From Chrysaora quinquecirrha (Eukaryota > Cnidaria > Scyphozoa > Semaeostomeae > Pelagiidae), in the NCBI GenBank assembly GCA_014526335.1, contig JACTAT010000345.1, positions 136,865 through 200,864 of the forward strand: a stretch of 64,000 nucleotides of DNA. Direction: 5' to 3'. A program made the translations under genes and the position numbers. Below the pieces are notes generated by a model that saw only the letters and a program-made list of their open reading frames with translations, searched no databases and was not told where the DNA came from. Position 1 is the first letter of the stretch. Each line of letters begins with the position of its first letter. This document shows positions 55,958 through 64,000 of this stretch, one piece after another.

Positions 55958-56484
55958 GACCACGCCGTTTTCCCCAAAGTGTAGCGTGAAATGAAAAGGA
56001 GGTGGCGACGCCGTTTTCTCCAAAGTGTAGCGTGAAATGAAAAGGAGGTGGCGACGCCGTTTTCATCCAAGAAAAGCGTGAAATGAAATCGAGATTACAA
56101 CGCCGCTGTCGCGAGATTACTACTACTACCTTTTTACGCAGTATATCATTTTCGACAACGAATTCTAGAATGCATGGTTGTGATGTTGTTCAACGATGAA
56201 TTCTGAAAAGCAGGGTCGTAGGATTGCGAAGATCCGCCATTACCACGATAAATTTTTTACCCCTATGCCACGCGATAGACGTTCTCCACTGTTCCCCATT
56301 ATAGTATAAATAGCCACAGTATGTCTTGAAAAAAAGCCCAATTGTTTCTGTTATAAAAGCCATTATGACTCAAATGAATAGGACTTTTATAAGCAAGACA
56401 AAGATGACAAAATAAAACAAATTATAACGGTGATACGTTGAACTGCAGCAGGAAAAAAGATAACATTCTCATTTGTTATTATTG
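55958..56484. repeat. Dispersed repeat, copy 2
   Basis: Direct repeat of 54880-55319 about 1.08 kb downstream, with three instead of two of the ~50-bp 'agtgtagcgtgaaatgaaaa' units (two of them nearly identical). Contains the same CAGGGTCGTAGGATTG and ACGTTCTCCACTGTTC landmarks. Confidence 0.75.
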
Positions 56485-57393
56485 GTTTCTATGGCAACTC
56501 CGAAGGTACCTACGTTAATAAATAAAGATACATTATGCGCAGTAACAACGTTACAGTACATTTCATGAGGTGAGCGGGTCTGGAGGTAGGTGTTCTCAGC
56601 TTTTTAACAGTTTTTTATCAATAGCTTTATCACACCACAGCAGTTATTTTATGTAGATTTATAAGGAGTTTTAGACAAAAAAGTCTGGAGTTGCACTTGC
56701 CAGTCTTATATGGACGGTGGTCGCGTCAGGAAGATCTCAAGAACACCTAAAAGCAGGAGCATACAGTATACCCTTCTGTGTATATATAAGAGAACTGTTT
56801 CTGAGTAAGTATTTACGTATATGTTATGTTCGCTTGTAGCTAGCTAAAGATTCATTCCACGCACCGCAAGGAAAGTGTCATTTTCAGGAGAGTGTCCTCG
56901 GCGAAAAAATCTTTCAAAAACCTAAAGAATCAATGTTTTGGATTGAAATACTAGGTAGAAGTCTTGACATAAGATGCGGTGCGATGTTGATTTCGAGAAG
57001 CCATTGTTACTGTTACAGCAAATTAATCAGCATAGGTAGGTCAGTCAATACAATAGAACGCAAATTCGCTGTAAAAATTGGCTAAACAAAAAAGGGCATT
57101 TTCAACGTACTTCTTGGTGGGGTAATTGACCCACCAGGCCCCTCTAGCTGCCCCAGTACGATTTTAAATAAAATGAACAAAAAGTGGTTAGTGCTTGTTT
57201 CACACAGCCACATATTCATGGACCCGGACCCCTTGGAATTTTATTAAAAATTCATAATTTCACAAAATTCTGGGTCTGCGTCAAATCACGAATTTTGGAC
57301 TGGGTCTACGCGAATTTTGTTTGGGTCTACCTGTTTTGGGTCTACCTGTTTTGGGTCTGACTTGGACACCCCGTTGTCTGTTAACAAAAAAAT
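56485..57393. other. No gene recognised
   Basis: Includes a short 'ttttgggtctacctg' tandem (about 57315-57358). Confidence 0.45.
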
Positions 57394-57515
57394 TTGCAGC
57401 TGTTCATGATTGAAGTTTACAAATCTATAAATGGTTTAAATCCTATTTTCATGAAATTTTGTTTAAAGAGAACTGCCATACGACCTGCAGCTGTAGAGTG
57501 CGTAAAAAGTGTATA
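57394..57515 (+). pseudogene. Short LINE ORF2 remnant
   Basis: The frame LQLFMIEVYKSINGLNPIFM then KFCLKRTAIR resembles the 'L...EVYK.LNGLNP.F....F....' block near the end of CR1/Jockey-like ORF2. Only ~40 codons before TAA. Confidence 0.5.
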
Positions 57516-57804
57516 AATAATTTAGGATCTATTTAGAAAATTTATTGTAAACTTAAGCTTTTTAACATTTTCTATTTACTTCTCTTTTGACAATAAGCAA
57601 TAATCAATTAGCTACCGGAAAAAACATAGGAAACTGTAAAAAATAGTAATAAAAATTTATTATATTATTATTATAGTATGGGTGGTTTTACTGTCAACTA
57701 TAAAGTGTGCTGGATGGAGGCTGCCCCCCCCCCCCTAAAGGACATTGTTTGAACGATCGCCAGTCGTTCCTATTGTTACACTTTAAGAAAAAATTTTCTT
57801 GCTC
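57516..57804. other. AT-rich flank with a C14 run
   Basis: Poly-C of 14 bases at about 57724-57737. Nothing else. Confidence 0.4.
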
Positions 57805-58137
57805 CACATGCTTTTTCATAAAGAACCTAGCTCAAGGCCAAGTGCTCAAAGTTCCTTATTTTTGGACTCTTTTGATTAAATTGTAGTTCGAAAAGTTCCT
57901 TAATAGTTGTTTAGTTTTAATTGCACATTCAGTGTCATGACTCTTATACATACAGAGACACTTATACTATCTTATACTACCCAAGGAAACATTCGATACA
58001 GTACCAGCGTGATATACAATTTATGCGAGTTTTGAGTGCAAATGAATGGAACCGGGTTCTTGATTGTTTGCAGTGATAAAAATATTCTACACTGAAACGT
58101 TCCTTAGTGATTTTCTCGTTAGTAGTGTAAGTTCTTT
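57805..58137 (+). mobile_element. TA-type MITE, copy 3, truncated at its right end
   Basis: Starts CACATGCTTTTTCATAAAGA and follows copy 1 (2248-2649) through CTCAAGGCC, AAAGTTCCTTA, AGTTCCTTAATAGTTG and TTGTTTGCAGTGATAAAAAT, then loses similarity after GTGTAAGTTCTTT. The right inverted end is missing. Confidence 0.75.
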
Positions 58138-58278
58138 TTCGTTCAATGTCCTAAGATCAAGGTTTTTGTAGTAATCAAACTTAGCCTGTAACATAAGTTT
58201 GACACATTTATTGCGCTGTTTTTTGAAAGCGCTCCAGTTTACAATATTTCTTTCCTTGTTGTATTTATTACACAGTTT

Positions 58279-58482
58279 TTAGCGCAACATTAGAGCTTTT
58301 CTCAGTGTTTTTGTCATGACGGGGTCGTCGTGGGCTCTAATACATTTTTGTTTTATGGATGCATGGTCACTCAAAATACATTCTACAGCAGTATTGAAAT
58401 CTGAGAAATCCAAATTTGAAGTCTTGCATAGAGCTTGTTGCAAGTCAAAATTTCCTCTCTTTGAATTTACCAAAATCTCCAT
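58279..58482 (-). pseudogene. LINE ORF2 linker remnant (between endonuclease and RT)
   Basis: The minus strand reads FNTAVECILSDHASIKQKCI then RAHDDPVMTKTLRKALMLR. 'F......L..HAP.K.K..R....P.MTK.LRKAI..R' is a conserved stretch between the endonuclease and reverse transcriptase of CR1/Jockey-type ORF2. Ends at a stop; no RT follows. Confidence 0.7.
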
Positions 58483-58584
58483 AGTATGTTATATTTGGTC
58501 CTCTTAAAGCCACTCTTCAATACAGTCACTATCATACAGTGGAAGTCGGATAGTCAAATCTCGGGATACTAATTTCAATCGTAA

Positions 58585-58660
58585 TAAGGTTTCAAGCTGC
58601 ATAGGTTATTAAGCATGTGGCTTCCGAAGATCCTGGTTCGATTCCCTCAAATGTCAATGA
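58585..58660 (+). tRNA. tRNA-like or SINE-head remnant
   Basis: GGTTCGATTCC (58635-58645) is a perfect B-box. AAGCTGCATAGGTTATTAAG about 40 bp upstream resembles an A-box/D-arm, and the anticodon-like loop is TTCCGAA. The T-stem does not pair and the acceptor stem is not evident, so this is a pseudo-tRNA or SINE head rather than a working tRNA. It abuts the 5' end of the first 7TM gene. Confidence 0.35.
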
Positions 58661-59602
58661 TGGGCCCCAATATCAGAGAAATGGGTCCGGCATTGCAGAA
58701 GAAGAGGCTGGCGAAGTATCAGCCTTACGGACATTATTGTATCAACTGTCATATGCATATTGGCAATTCTTTTGAACGCATTAGAGATTCACATCATTCG
58801 CAAGGGCTGGCAAAAAATAACATGCTTTGAAATCGTTCTTCTTAACTTGGCTGCTGCAGATATATTGGCAAGTACCTCAAGCTTAGCGGTAGTATCTATT
58901 GTGACGTATTATTACGTAAGATCAACAGCTTACAACAGCTTCGTGTTATCTTCGTTTCACTTAGCTGTCATGTTTTCAATGACGACGTCTGTCATCTTTG
59001 TCGTGGTAATCGCAGTAGAGCGACTAACAGCGATGAAAGTGCCACTGAAGCATCGTGCTTGGCATTCAAGTAAGCGAAAACTGGCAAGATATTTCATTGG
59101 TTTATGGATCGTTCACTTCATAATATCAGCTGTATTATTAACTGTAATTTTAACGCAGTATAACAGAAATGCGTCAAAAGCTTGGCCTGCAATGCGGTAC
59201 TTTCTTGGAAGCTATTTGTTTCTTGGGTTCTTATTAGCTCTGATAACATATTTACTACTTAAACGACACTCCACGTTCCTTGCTTTCGACCCAAAAGACA
59301 AAGAGAACAAGGCAACAATAATAGAAGCCATACAAAAGGAGAAAGCATCTATTGTTGTTTGCATACTTGTATTGGTTTCATTTATTGGCTTGAATATGCC
59401 ATATGCAGTAATGTCATTTTCAGGAAAAATAGAGATTTCAGCTGCAAGTTGTATGATTGCAAACTCAGCTGCAAACCCCTTGATCTACTTCTTTAAAGGA
59501 TATGCAGAAAAGTACTTCAAGAAGAAGAAAATCAGGTTCGAAACCATTGAAAACGGGGGTAATGCTGGAAAGGTAAATGAGGGGCACACGTCAAAAGCAT
59601 AA
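58661..59602 (+). CDS. Class-A-like 7TM receptor (GPCR), start unclear
   Basis: Open frame of 313 codons from a stop at 58658-58660 to TAA at 59600-59602. It has no ATG before TM1, so the start is lost, shifted or in an upstream exon. Seven hydrophobic segments: TM1 IIVSTVICILAILLN, TM2 LLNLAAADILASTSSLAVV (the D of AAAD at the sodium-site position), TM3 ending VIAVERLTAMKVPL (ERL in place of DRY), TM4 FIGLWIVHFIISAVLL, TM5 YLFLGFLLALITYLLL, TM6 SIVVCILVLVSFIGLNMPY and TM7 ANSAANPLIYFF (NPxxY). A lysine-rich C-tail follows. There is no cysteine at the top of TM3 and almost no extracellular loop 2, as in the MECA-type group (melanocortin, EDG, cannabinoid, adenosine) and many cnidarian orphan receptors. 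The ligand is unknown. In the neighbouring frame just upstream lies an NxS-containing acidic stretch (NGSGIAEEEAGEVSA) that would suit a receptor N-terminus, suggesting a one-base shift near 58726. Confidence 0.8.
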   Translation, partial: WAPISEKWVRHCRRRGWRSISLTDIIVSTVICILAILLNALEIHIIRKGWQKITCFEIVLLNLAAADILASTSSLAVVSIVTYYYVRSTAYNSFVLSSFHLAVMFSMTTSVIFVVVIAVERLTAMKVPLKHRAWHSSKRKLARYFIGLWIVHFIISAVLLTVILTQYNRNASKAWPAMRYFLGSYLFLGFLLALITYLLLKRHSTFLAFDPKDKENKATIIEAIQKEKASIVVCILVLVSFIGLNMPYAVMSFSGKIEISAASCMIANSAANPLIYFFKGYAEKYFKKKKIRFETIENGGNAGKVNEGHTSKA

Positions 59603-60025
59603 ACTTGGGTAATAGGAGATCTACGGTAACACGTATTAATTCAGCCCACGGAGAATTCCAATCCTACCTGTCCACGAACCCATCTCATTTACTTGCTTTG
59701 AAGGATCTCTGTTCCTCTCTTTTCTTGATTCTTGCAAGCAGTTTCTCTGTTTCTTCGATGCTCCAATTCGCCAAAATCTCTGTAATTTCTGGAACCGCTG
59801 CTATCTATGGAACAAAACGTAAAAGATAGATTAGATATTTCTTATTCGTTGACTATACAACAAGAACCCGCACATAAGAAACCGGAGCTGAAGAAAGCCT
59901 GATTATGCTCTTATGCAATGACGTGAATAATGAGATGTAATGAGATGTAACAATCAGTGTGTAATTTCTTACGACAAAATTCAAAGCAATCGCAAGAGAA
60001 ACTGGATTGTCATGGCTTCTTGATA
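59603..60025. other. Downstream of the receptor gene, nothing recognised
   Basis: Likely 3' UTR and intergenic sequence; ends at the TA target of the next element. Confidence 0.45.
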
Positions 60026-60606
60026 CAGTTGACATCCGCTATCTCGAACTCTCAAGGGAAACTGGAATTTGTTCGAGATAGCGAATGTTCGAAATAACGG
60101 ATGCCCCATATAAATATAAAAAATTATAGTTTTTAAGTCAGAAAAAGAACCCCTATTAACATACAGGGTTACTGATCCCAAATTTCATCAAACAAGTCTG
60201 GTATTTTTTACATAGGAGCCAGAGCTCATCTGCTTTCATCCCTACTATTGGTGAAATTGAGATAATGGCGATGAGGCACATCTCGAAAGAGAACAGCTTC
60301 ATCTATTGTATACATGGGCAGCATAGCTGCTGCCATTCTTGCTCTGTAGGCAAACTTATACATATTTTCAGCCTGTCTCTTTATCCAGTTCAGCAGAAAA
60401 TTTGGCAAAGTTCGAGATAAAGAGCAGGTTTTCCTTCATGGGAAATCGAAAATGGTTCGAGACAGCGAATGTTCGAGATAACGGGGTTCGAAATAGCGGA
60501 TGATTTTTCCATACAAACCCTTATACCAAAACGAGGGGAAATGGAAAATCGTTCGAGATAGCGAATGTTCGAGATAGCAGGCAGTCGAGATAGCGGATGT
60601 CAACTG
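60026..60606. mobile_element. pogo/Tigger-like MITE with TA target duplication (581 bp)
   Basis: Left end CAGTTGACATCCGCTATCTC; right end GCGGATGTCAACTG. TA precedes (60024-60025) and follows (60607-60608). The subterminal words 'ttcgagatagcgaatgttcg' and 'gggaaa(c/t)(t/c)gga/gaaatggaaaatc' repeat in both ends. TIR sequence and TA target suit the pogo branch of Tc1/mariner. No transposase inside. Confidence 0.8.
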
Positions 60607-60722
60607 TACTTTCTTATTTTGTACCAAATTTGGTTACTACGCCTCTTAAATGTACTGAGAAAACAAGACGGCGAAAAATGCGAAATCCCAATGCGAAATT
60701 GACTCAAAAATACCCTATGTAA

Positions 60723-61002
60723 TTGCCAACTCTCGAGTATAGAAGAAAACGTAGAGACATGATTACCACATACAAACTGTTCCATGGCCTAATTCACGCG
60801 AACCCATTTAAGTTCTTCAAGCGCAATGTCAACAAGACTAGGTGCCACAGATACCAAATAGTTTTAAATAAATGCAGATTAGACATTGGAAGAATGGAAC
60901 TCTTTACCAGTAAATGTCGTCGATGCAAAGGACGTAGTGACTTTTGAAAAACTTTATGACAGTCTAAATGGAAACTCTAAATTTGAATTTCGAGTAGATT
61001 AG
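60723..61002 (+). pseudogene. CR1/Jockey-like LINE ORF2 3' end
   Basis: LPTLEYRRKRRDMITTYKLF then HGLIHANPFKFF, TRCHRYQIVLNKCRLDIGR, and after a frameshift VDAKDVVTFEKLYDSLNGNS then KFEFRVD and stop TAG (61000-61002). 'LEYRR.RGDMI.TYK..HG' and 'V.A..V..FE..LD' are classic ORF2 tail signatures. Followed by a 3' UTR and a TATTAT microsatellite (61063-61081), probably the element's end. Confidence 0.8.
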
Positions 61003-61081
61003 TTGTAGTAGCAGTACTCAACCAGGGTTTTATAGGCCTTGGCCTTCCAGCCCCTTTCAATACTTATATTATATTATTATT

Positions 61082-61484
61082 ATGTGGAATAGGGCTGAGC
61101 GACTGACCATTGGGTCCATATAAAAAACGTGTGTGAGTCGCTTTTCGAAGTGAATTTGAAACGTGGACTCAAGATTTTGGACTTGAAATGCGGATTTGAA
61201 ACTCGTAGATTTAGATTTCAAACAGAAAAAAACCATGCTCGTACTTTTTAGGTTTTTATTTGCCTTGTTTACCACCCTTGATGTTAAAGTTATCTTCGCA
61301 TACAAAGTTGTAGGAGGAATTTACGCTGTGTTTTTCATTGAATTCGTTTGCTTCAACAGGAATTAAAGGAAATATATACTATAGGAACTACAGGAAGTAC
61401 AGCTTCTATAAATAAAGATTTGGTCACGAAAACATCCATGACATTGTTGAGGCCTTTCTCCTAACGCTAGCGAATCTATACGCA
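61082..61484. other. No gene recognised
   Basis: A minus-strand frame (61069-61305) rich in K, S and T is not supported. Confidence 0.4.
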
Positions 61485-61640
61485 CTACTGTGGTGGATAC
61501 GCACATACTGTGGTGGTGTATTTTGCGTACTGTGGTGGGGTTTTTTGCGTACTGTGCTGGGTTATTATGCTTGTTGTGGTGGGATGTTTTGCGTACTGTG
61601 GTGGATAAGCACTAATGTGGTGGGTTATTTTTTGGAAACC
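61485..61640 (+). repeat. Minisatellite of TACTGTGGTGG units
   Basis: Six or seven copies of 'gcgtactgtggtggg(t)tttttt' with variable 20-30-bp spacing. Confidence 0.8.
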
Positions 61641-62280
61641 AATAGCAACATCTTATTACTAAACTTTATGACATAGAGTATAAGAATTCTTCAAAAAAAT
61701 AAGGATTGCTTTTGCAAAATAGAGTAAATATTAAACAGTTTTACTGTCAATGAAAACATTTGAAGGGCGTTCCCCACGTTGTCCAGGCTTCTGAAGGGAT
61801 TGGTTACTTGAAATCTTCTTGGGGACTACGCCCCCAAACCCCCTTATTACCCTTCCTCAAACCTTTGCCCCTCTCTTGCCCTCCATATGCGGAGGCGCCC
61901 CTGTATACCAGAACTTTTTCAGTATGGAAAATGGAAAAGGGTTGCCATAAAGCCAAAGGATACACAAAAGGAGAAAACAATGGAGGAAATCCAGGTGTAC
62001 CTGCAAGTCATGAATGCACAGCAGTAGAATCACAACTTAAATGAATAATCGATAAGTTGCTGGTACTTACTACTTGACAAGGGAAAATTAAAGAAGCAGC
62101 TACAGAATACAGATTCTGTAGAAACTATAGGATTCTATAGGAACGATAAACTCTATAAACAATTAACCTGTCGAGGCTTTATCCTGTGACGTATGTTCTT
62201 GTACATACACGTATCAAGCATTAAGTAAATAACGAATCCAGATCTTTGTAGAGCTGAGGTAATAAGACACAGACGAGTTA
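61641..62280. other. Upstream region of the second receptor gene
   Basis: A frame at 61760-62044 has mixed low-complexity content and is not supported. No TATA or other promoter motif could be fixed. Confidence 0.45.
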
Positions 62281-63195
62281 ATGGAAATGGGATACAGAAA
62301 GGCTTACTGGTTAAATGATTCGTTCGCAGCATGTCTACTAACTGTCGGTTGCCTCGGCATAATGAGCAATGCACTGCAAATTGTATTAATCAAGAGAGGC
62401 AGAGATAGAAAAACGGCATTCACCATGACAGTTCTCAGTCTCAGTATTGCTGATTTGATTGCTTCGATAATGGCTTCATTTATGGCAACTAGTAGCCTAC
62501 TTCGTGCTTTCGACGTAGCCCACTTAAAGTGGTCAGAATTCGTAGGAATTACTGGATCTAGTTTCTCAATTGGTATATCAAGTTATCACATTATATTTAT
62601 TGGCATTCAGAGATTATGTGTTGTGATGATGCCACTTCGGTTCAAGAGAATTTTTACAAATTTTTGCGTTAAAATATTACTGATTGCCATTTGGTTACTT
62701 AGCACAGGAATCAATATAATTTATTGTTTCTTCCGTAATGAACTCTTCACTCATTCTAGCTATTTGTTGATAGCCGAATGCATAACAATGATTCTTCTAT
62801 ACAGTTTGTTGTGTTACAAAATACAAAAGCAAAAACAAGAGAGACGTACGTTGAATTCCAGTCGTAATACAAATCGGAGAATTTTCGTGCATTCAGTTGC
62901 CGTTCTCGCTGCATTTATATTTTGCAGCATACCATTTGCATTGGTATTTCTCTTTCCATGGCATGTTTTTGGAACGATTGGATATCGAATCGGATGGATT
63001 TTCTTGACCCTGAATCCATTCTTGGATTCCCTTCTTTATTTTTTATCTAGCTACTACAGAAGAAATCAAATTTCAGTTACAAAGGGTAGAAATATAGAGA
63101 ATCAAAGAAATGATTTACCACAGGAGAATCAGCAAGAGAACGATCAGCAAAAAAACAATCAGCAAGAAAACGATTTCCAAACAACAGCACTTTAA
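62281..63195 (+). CDS. Class-A-like 7TM receptor (GPCR), single exon, 304 aa
   Basis: ATG at 62281 (a second at 62287), TAA at 63193-63195, intronless. TM1 FAACLLTVGCLGIMSNALQI, TM2 TVLSLSIADLIASIMASFM (SIAD), TM3 SSYHIIFIGIQRLCVVMMPL (IQRL in the DRY place), TM4 KILLIAIWLLSTGINIIYCF, TM5 LLIAECITMILLYSLLCYKI, TM6 VHSVAVLAAFIFCSIPFALV, TM7 GWIFLTLNPFLDSLLYFLSS (an NPxxY variant, NPFLDSLLYF). No TM3-top cysteine and very short loops, as in its neighbour at 58661-59602. This is the compact class-A type expanded in cnidarians, and the two are likely local paralogues although now quite divergent. The C-tail ends in a Gln/Asn/Glu-rich repeat (QENQQENDQQKNNQQEND). The N-terminus is only ~12 residues and has one NDS site. 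Ligand and G protein cannot be read. Confidence 0.9.
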   Translation: MEMGYRKAYWLNDSFAACLLTVGCLGIMSNALQIVLIKRGRDRKTAFTMTVLSLSIADLIASIMASFMATSSLLRAFDVAHLKWSEFVGITGSSFSIGISSYHIIFIGIQRLCVVMMPLRFKRIFTNFCVKILLIAIWLLSTGINIIYCFFRNELFTHSSYLLIAECITMILLYSLLCYKIQKQKQERRTLNSSRNTNRRIFVHSVAVLAAFIFCSIPFALVFLFPWHVFGTIGYRIGWIFLTLNPFLDSLLYFLSSYYRRNQISVTKGRNIENQRNDLPQENQQENDQQKNNQQENDFQTTAL

Positions 63196-63280
63196 TCATG
63201 ATTGCTAATCACGATTAATGATTCCTAATCATGATTAATGATTCCTAATCATGATTCATGGTTCCTAATCATGATTTCCC
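63196..63280 (+). repeat. 20-bp tandem repeat directly after the receptor stop
   Basis: Four copies of 'taatcatgattaatgattcc', one starting within 6 bp of the stop codon. Each has the palindrome TAATCATGATTA, which contains two TAAT homeodomain-core motifs. Confidence 0.8.
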
Positions 63281-63304
63281 CTTTTCATCGTAAACGGGCT
63301 TATG

Positions 63305-63482
63305 ATACTACAGTGGAGCCTATATTAACTAACAACTCCAAAAAACAAACAACTCCTAACTAGGGCAAATAATTTCTTTCCAAAGATCATTTCTTTGAAA
63401 AACAACCTCCTAATAGGGACCACCTGACTACAGAGGACAAAGGCATTTAACCCAAAAGTGTCCGTTATATGGGAGTTGTTTG
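63305..63482. repeat. Degenerate DNA-transposon end (TACAGTGGAGCCT type)
   Basis: Starts CTACAGTGGAGCCTATATTA and ends GTCCGTTATATGGGAGTTGT, and shares GTCCGTTATATGG with 4849-5250. Probably a fragment of the same broad family. Confidence 0.45.
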
Positions 63483-64000
63483 TATGTTTTTGTGACCTAT
63501 CGAGGTTGTCGGTTTCCTTTCATTTCAGCGGGAGGCAATCCTCCATCTTTGTTCTTTAGTAGTTGTCTGCAATGGAAAGTAACTCATAAATGTTCATTTA
63601 TGAGAATCTTCATTTATGAGAATCTGAGAATCTGCTTCAGCATTCTACGGAAGCCTTCTGTCAAGCGCACACAAGTACAGACATATGACTCGATACAGCT
63701 CAGTCTCAGTCTGATTTCTTCTCATATGTCCCCTTTAGCAAAACTGATCTTTTAGATATTTGCTTGTATTGTTATTGATTGTAATGTAATTAGTTATCAT
63801 TCTGCATCTTTTATTGTATTTTAACTTAGTATTGTTGAAATTATAAATGAAATGAAATTGAAATTGACATGAGGCCCTAAGTTTAACGACAAGCTGTTAG
63901 GCCTACTGCTACTGCTTATTTGTTACTGGGGCTGTAAATATTAATTGAAAAATTATGCAAAATATTAAATATAGACTTAATCTATTTTTTATTCTCTTTT
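63483..64000. other. No gene recognised to the window edge
   Basis: A short direct duplication 'tcatttatgagaatc' at about 63594-63624. Otherwise AT-rich. Confidence 0.45.

Noticed and set aside
58585..58660. Functional tRNA gene
   Set aside because: The T-stem and acceptor stem do not pair; reported only as tRNA-like.
61760..62044. 94-codon frame before the second receptor
   Set aside because: Composition shifts along its length, no domain, and no start or promoter context.

Overview
The window looks like metazoan nuclear DNA, most likely from a cnidarian. It is AT-rich, genes are split by short GT-AG introns, and most of the space is repeats and transposon relics. The host genes recognised are typical of cnidarians: discoidin (F5/8 type C) modules, a PAN/apple-like exon and two small class-A-like 7TM receptors. 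The species cannot be named from sequence alone. Two 500-N blocks (9149-9648, 53055-53554) are scaffold gaps.

Layout. 1-9148: minus strand, an edge PAN/apple-like exon, then the 3' part of a gene with two discoidin domains. Each domain is built from three exons, and the introns hold a SINE with perfect target-site duplications, two TIR MITEs and an older repeat. 9649-33728: two head-to-head arrays of a ~925-bp unit. The left array is cut by the gap. The right one has 18 units over 17.9 kb and is bounded at both outer edges by the same inverted end sequence. Between them lies a 1.9-kb palindromic satellite (13646-15590) flanked by fragments of a C2H2/acidic-protein gene family. 33731-34800: a minus-strand C2H2 gene, broken by the right array, with a well-formed TATA, CCAAT and heat-shock-element promoter. 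35295-42940: mariner remnant, a 2.9-kb foldback element with tetranucleotide arrays, minisatellites and a LINE remnant. 43645-46685: nine exons of the C-terminal half of a KDZ-type transposase with one stop and one frameshift. 46686-50000: LINE tails and a foldback MITE. 50017-52269: minus-strand gene with a CxxC...CxxC zinc-ribbon-like segment and an S/T/P-rich tail. 53555-58500: polypurine minisatellite, dispersed repeats, LINE and MITE fragments. 58590-63280: two 7TM receptor genes on the plus strand, separated by a pogo-like MITE and a LINE tail.

The most unusual object is the 9.6-33.7 kb region. Each unit carries a symmetrical cluster of ~13 copies of CAGTAACGCG arranged in inverted orientation around a 40-bp AT-rich core, much like a replication origin or a multi-site DNA-binding platform. 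The unit is amplified in tandem, and its 14 short junctions contain only CA, CG or CAG where four other junctions carry a 218-295-bp insert. The right array as a whole has transposon-like inverted ends and abuts broken gene fragments on both sides. Mechanism and function are inference; the repeat architecture is read directly.
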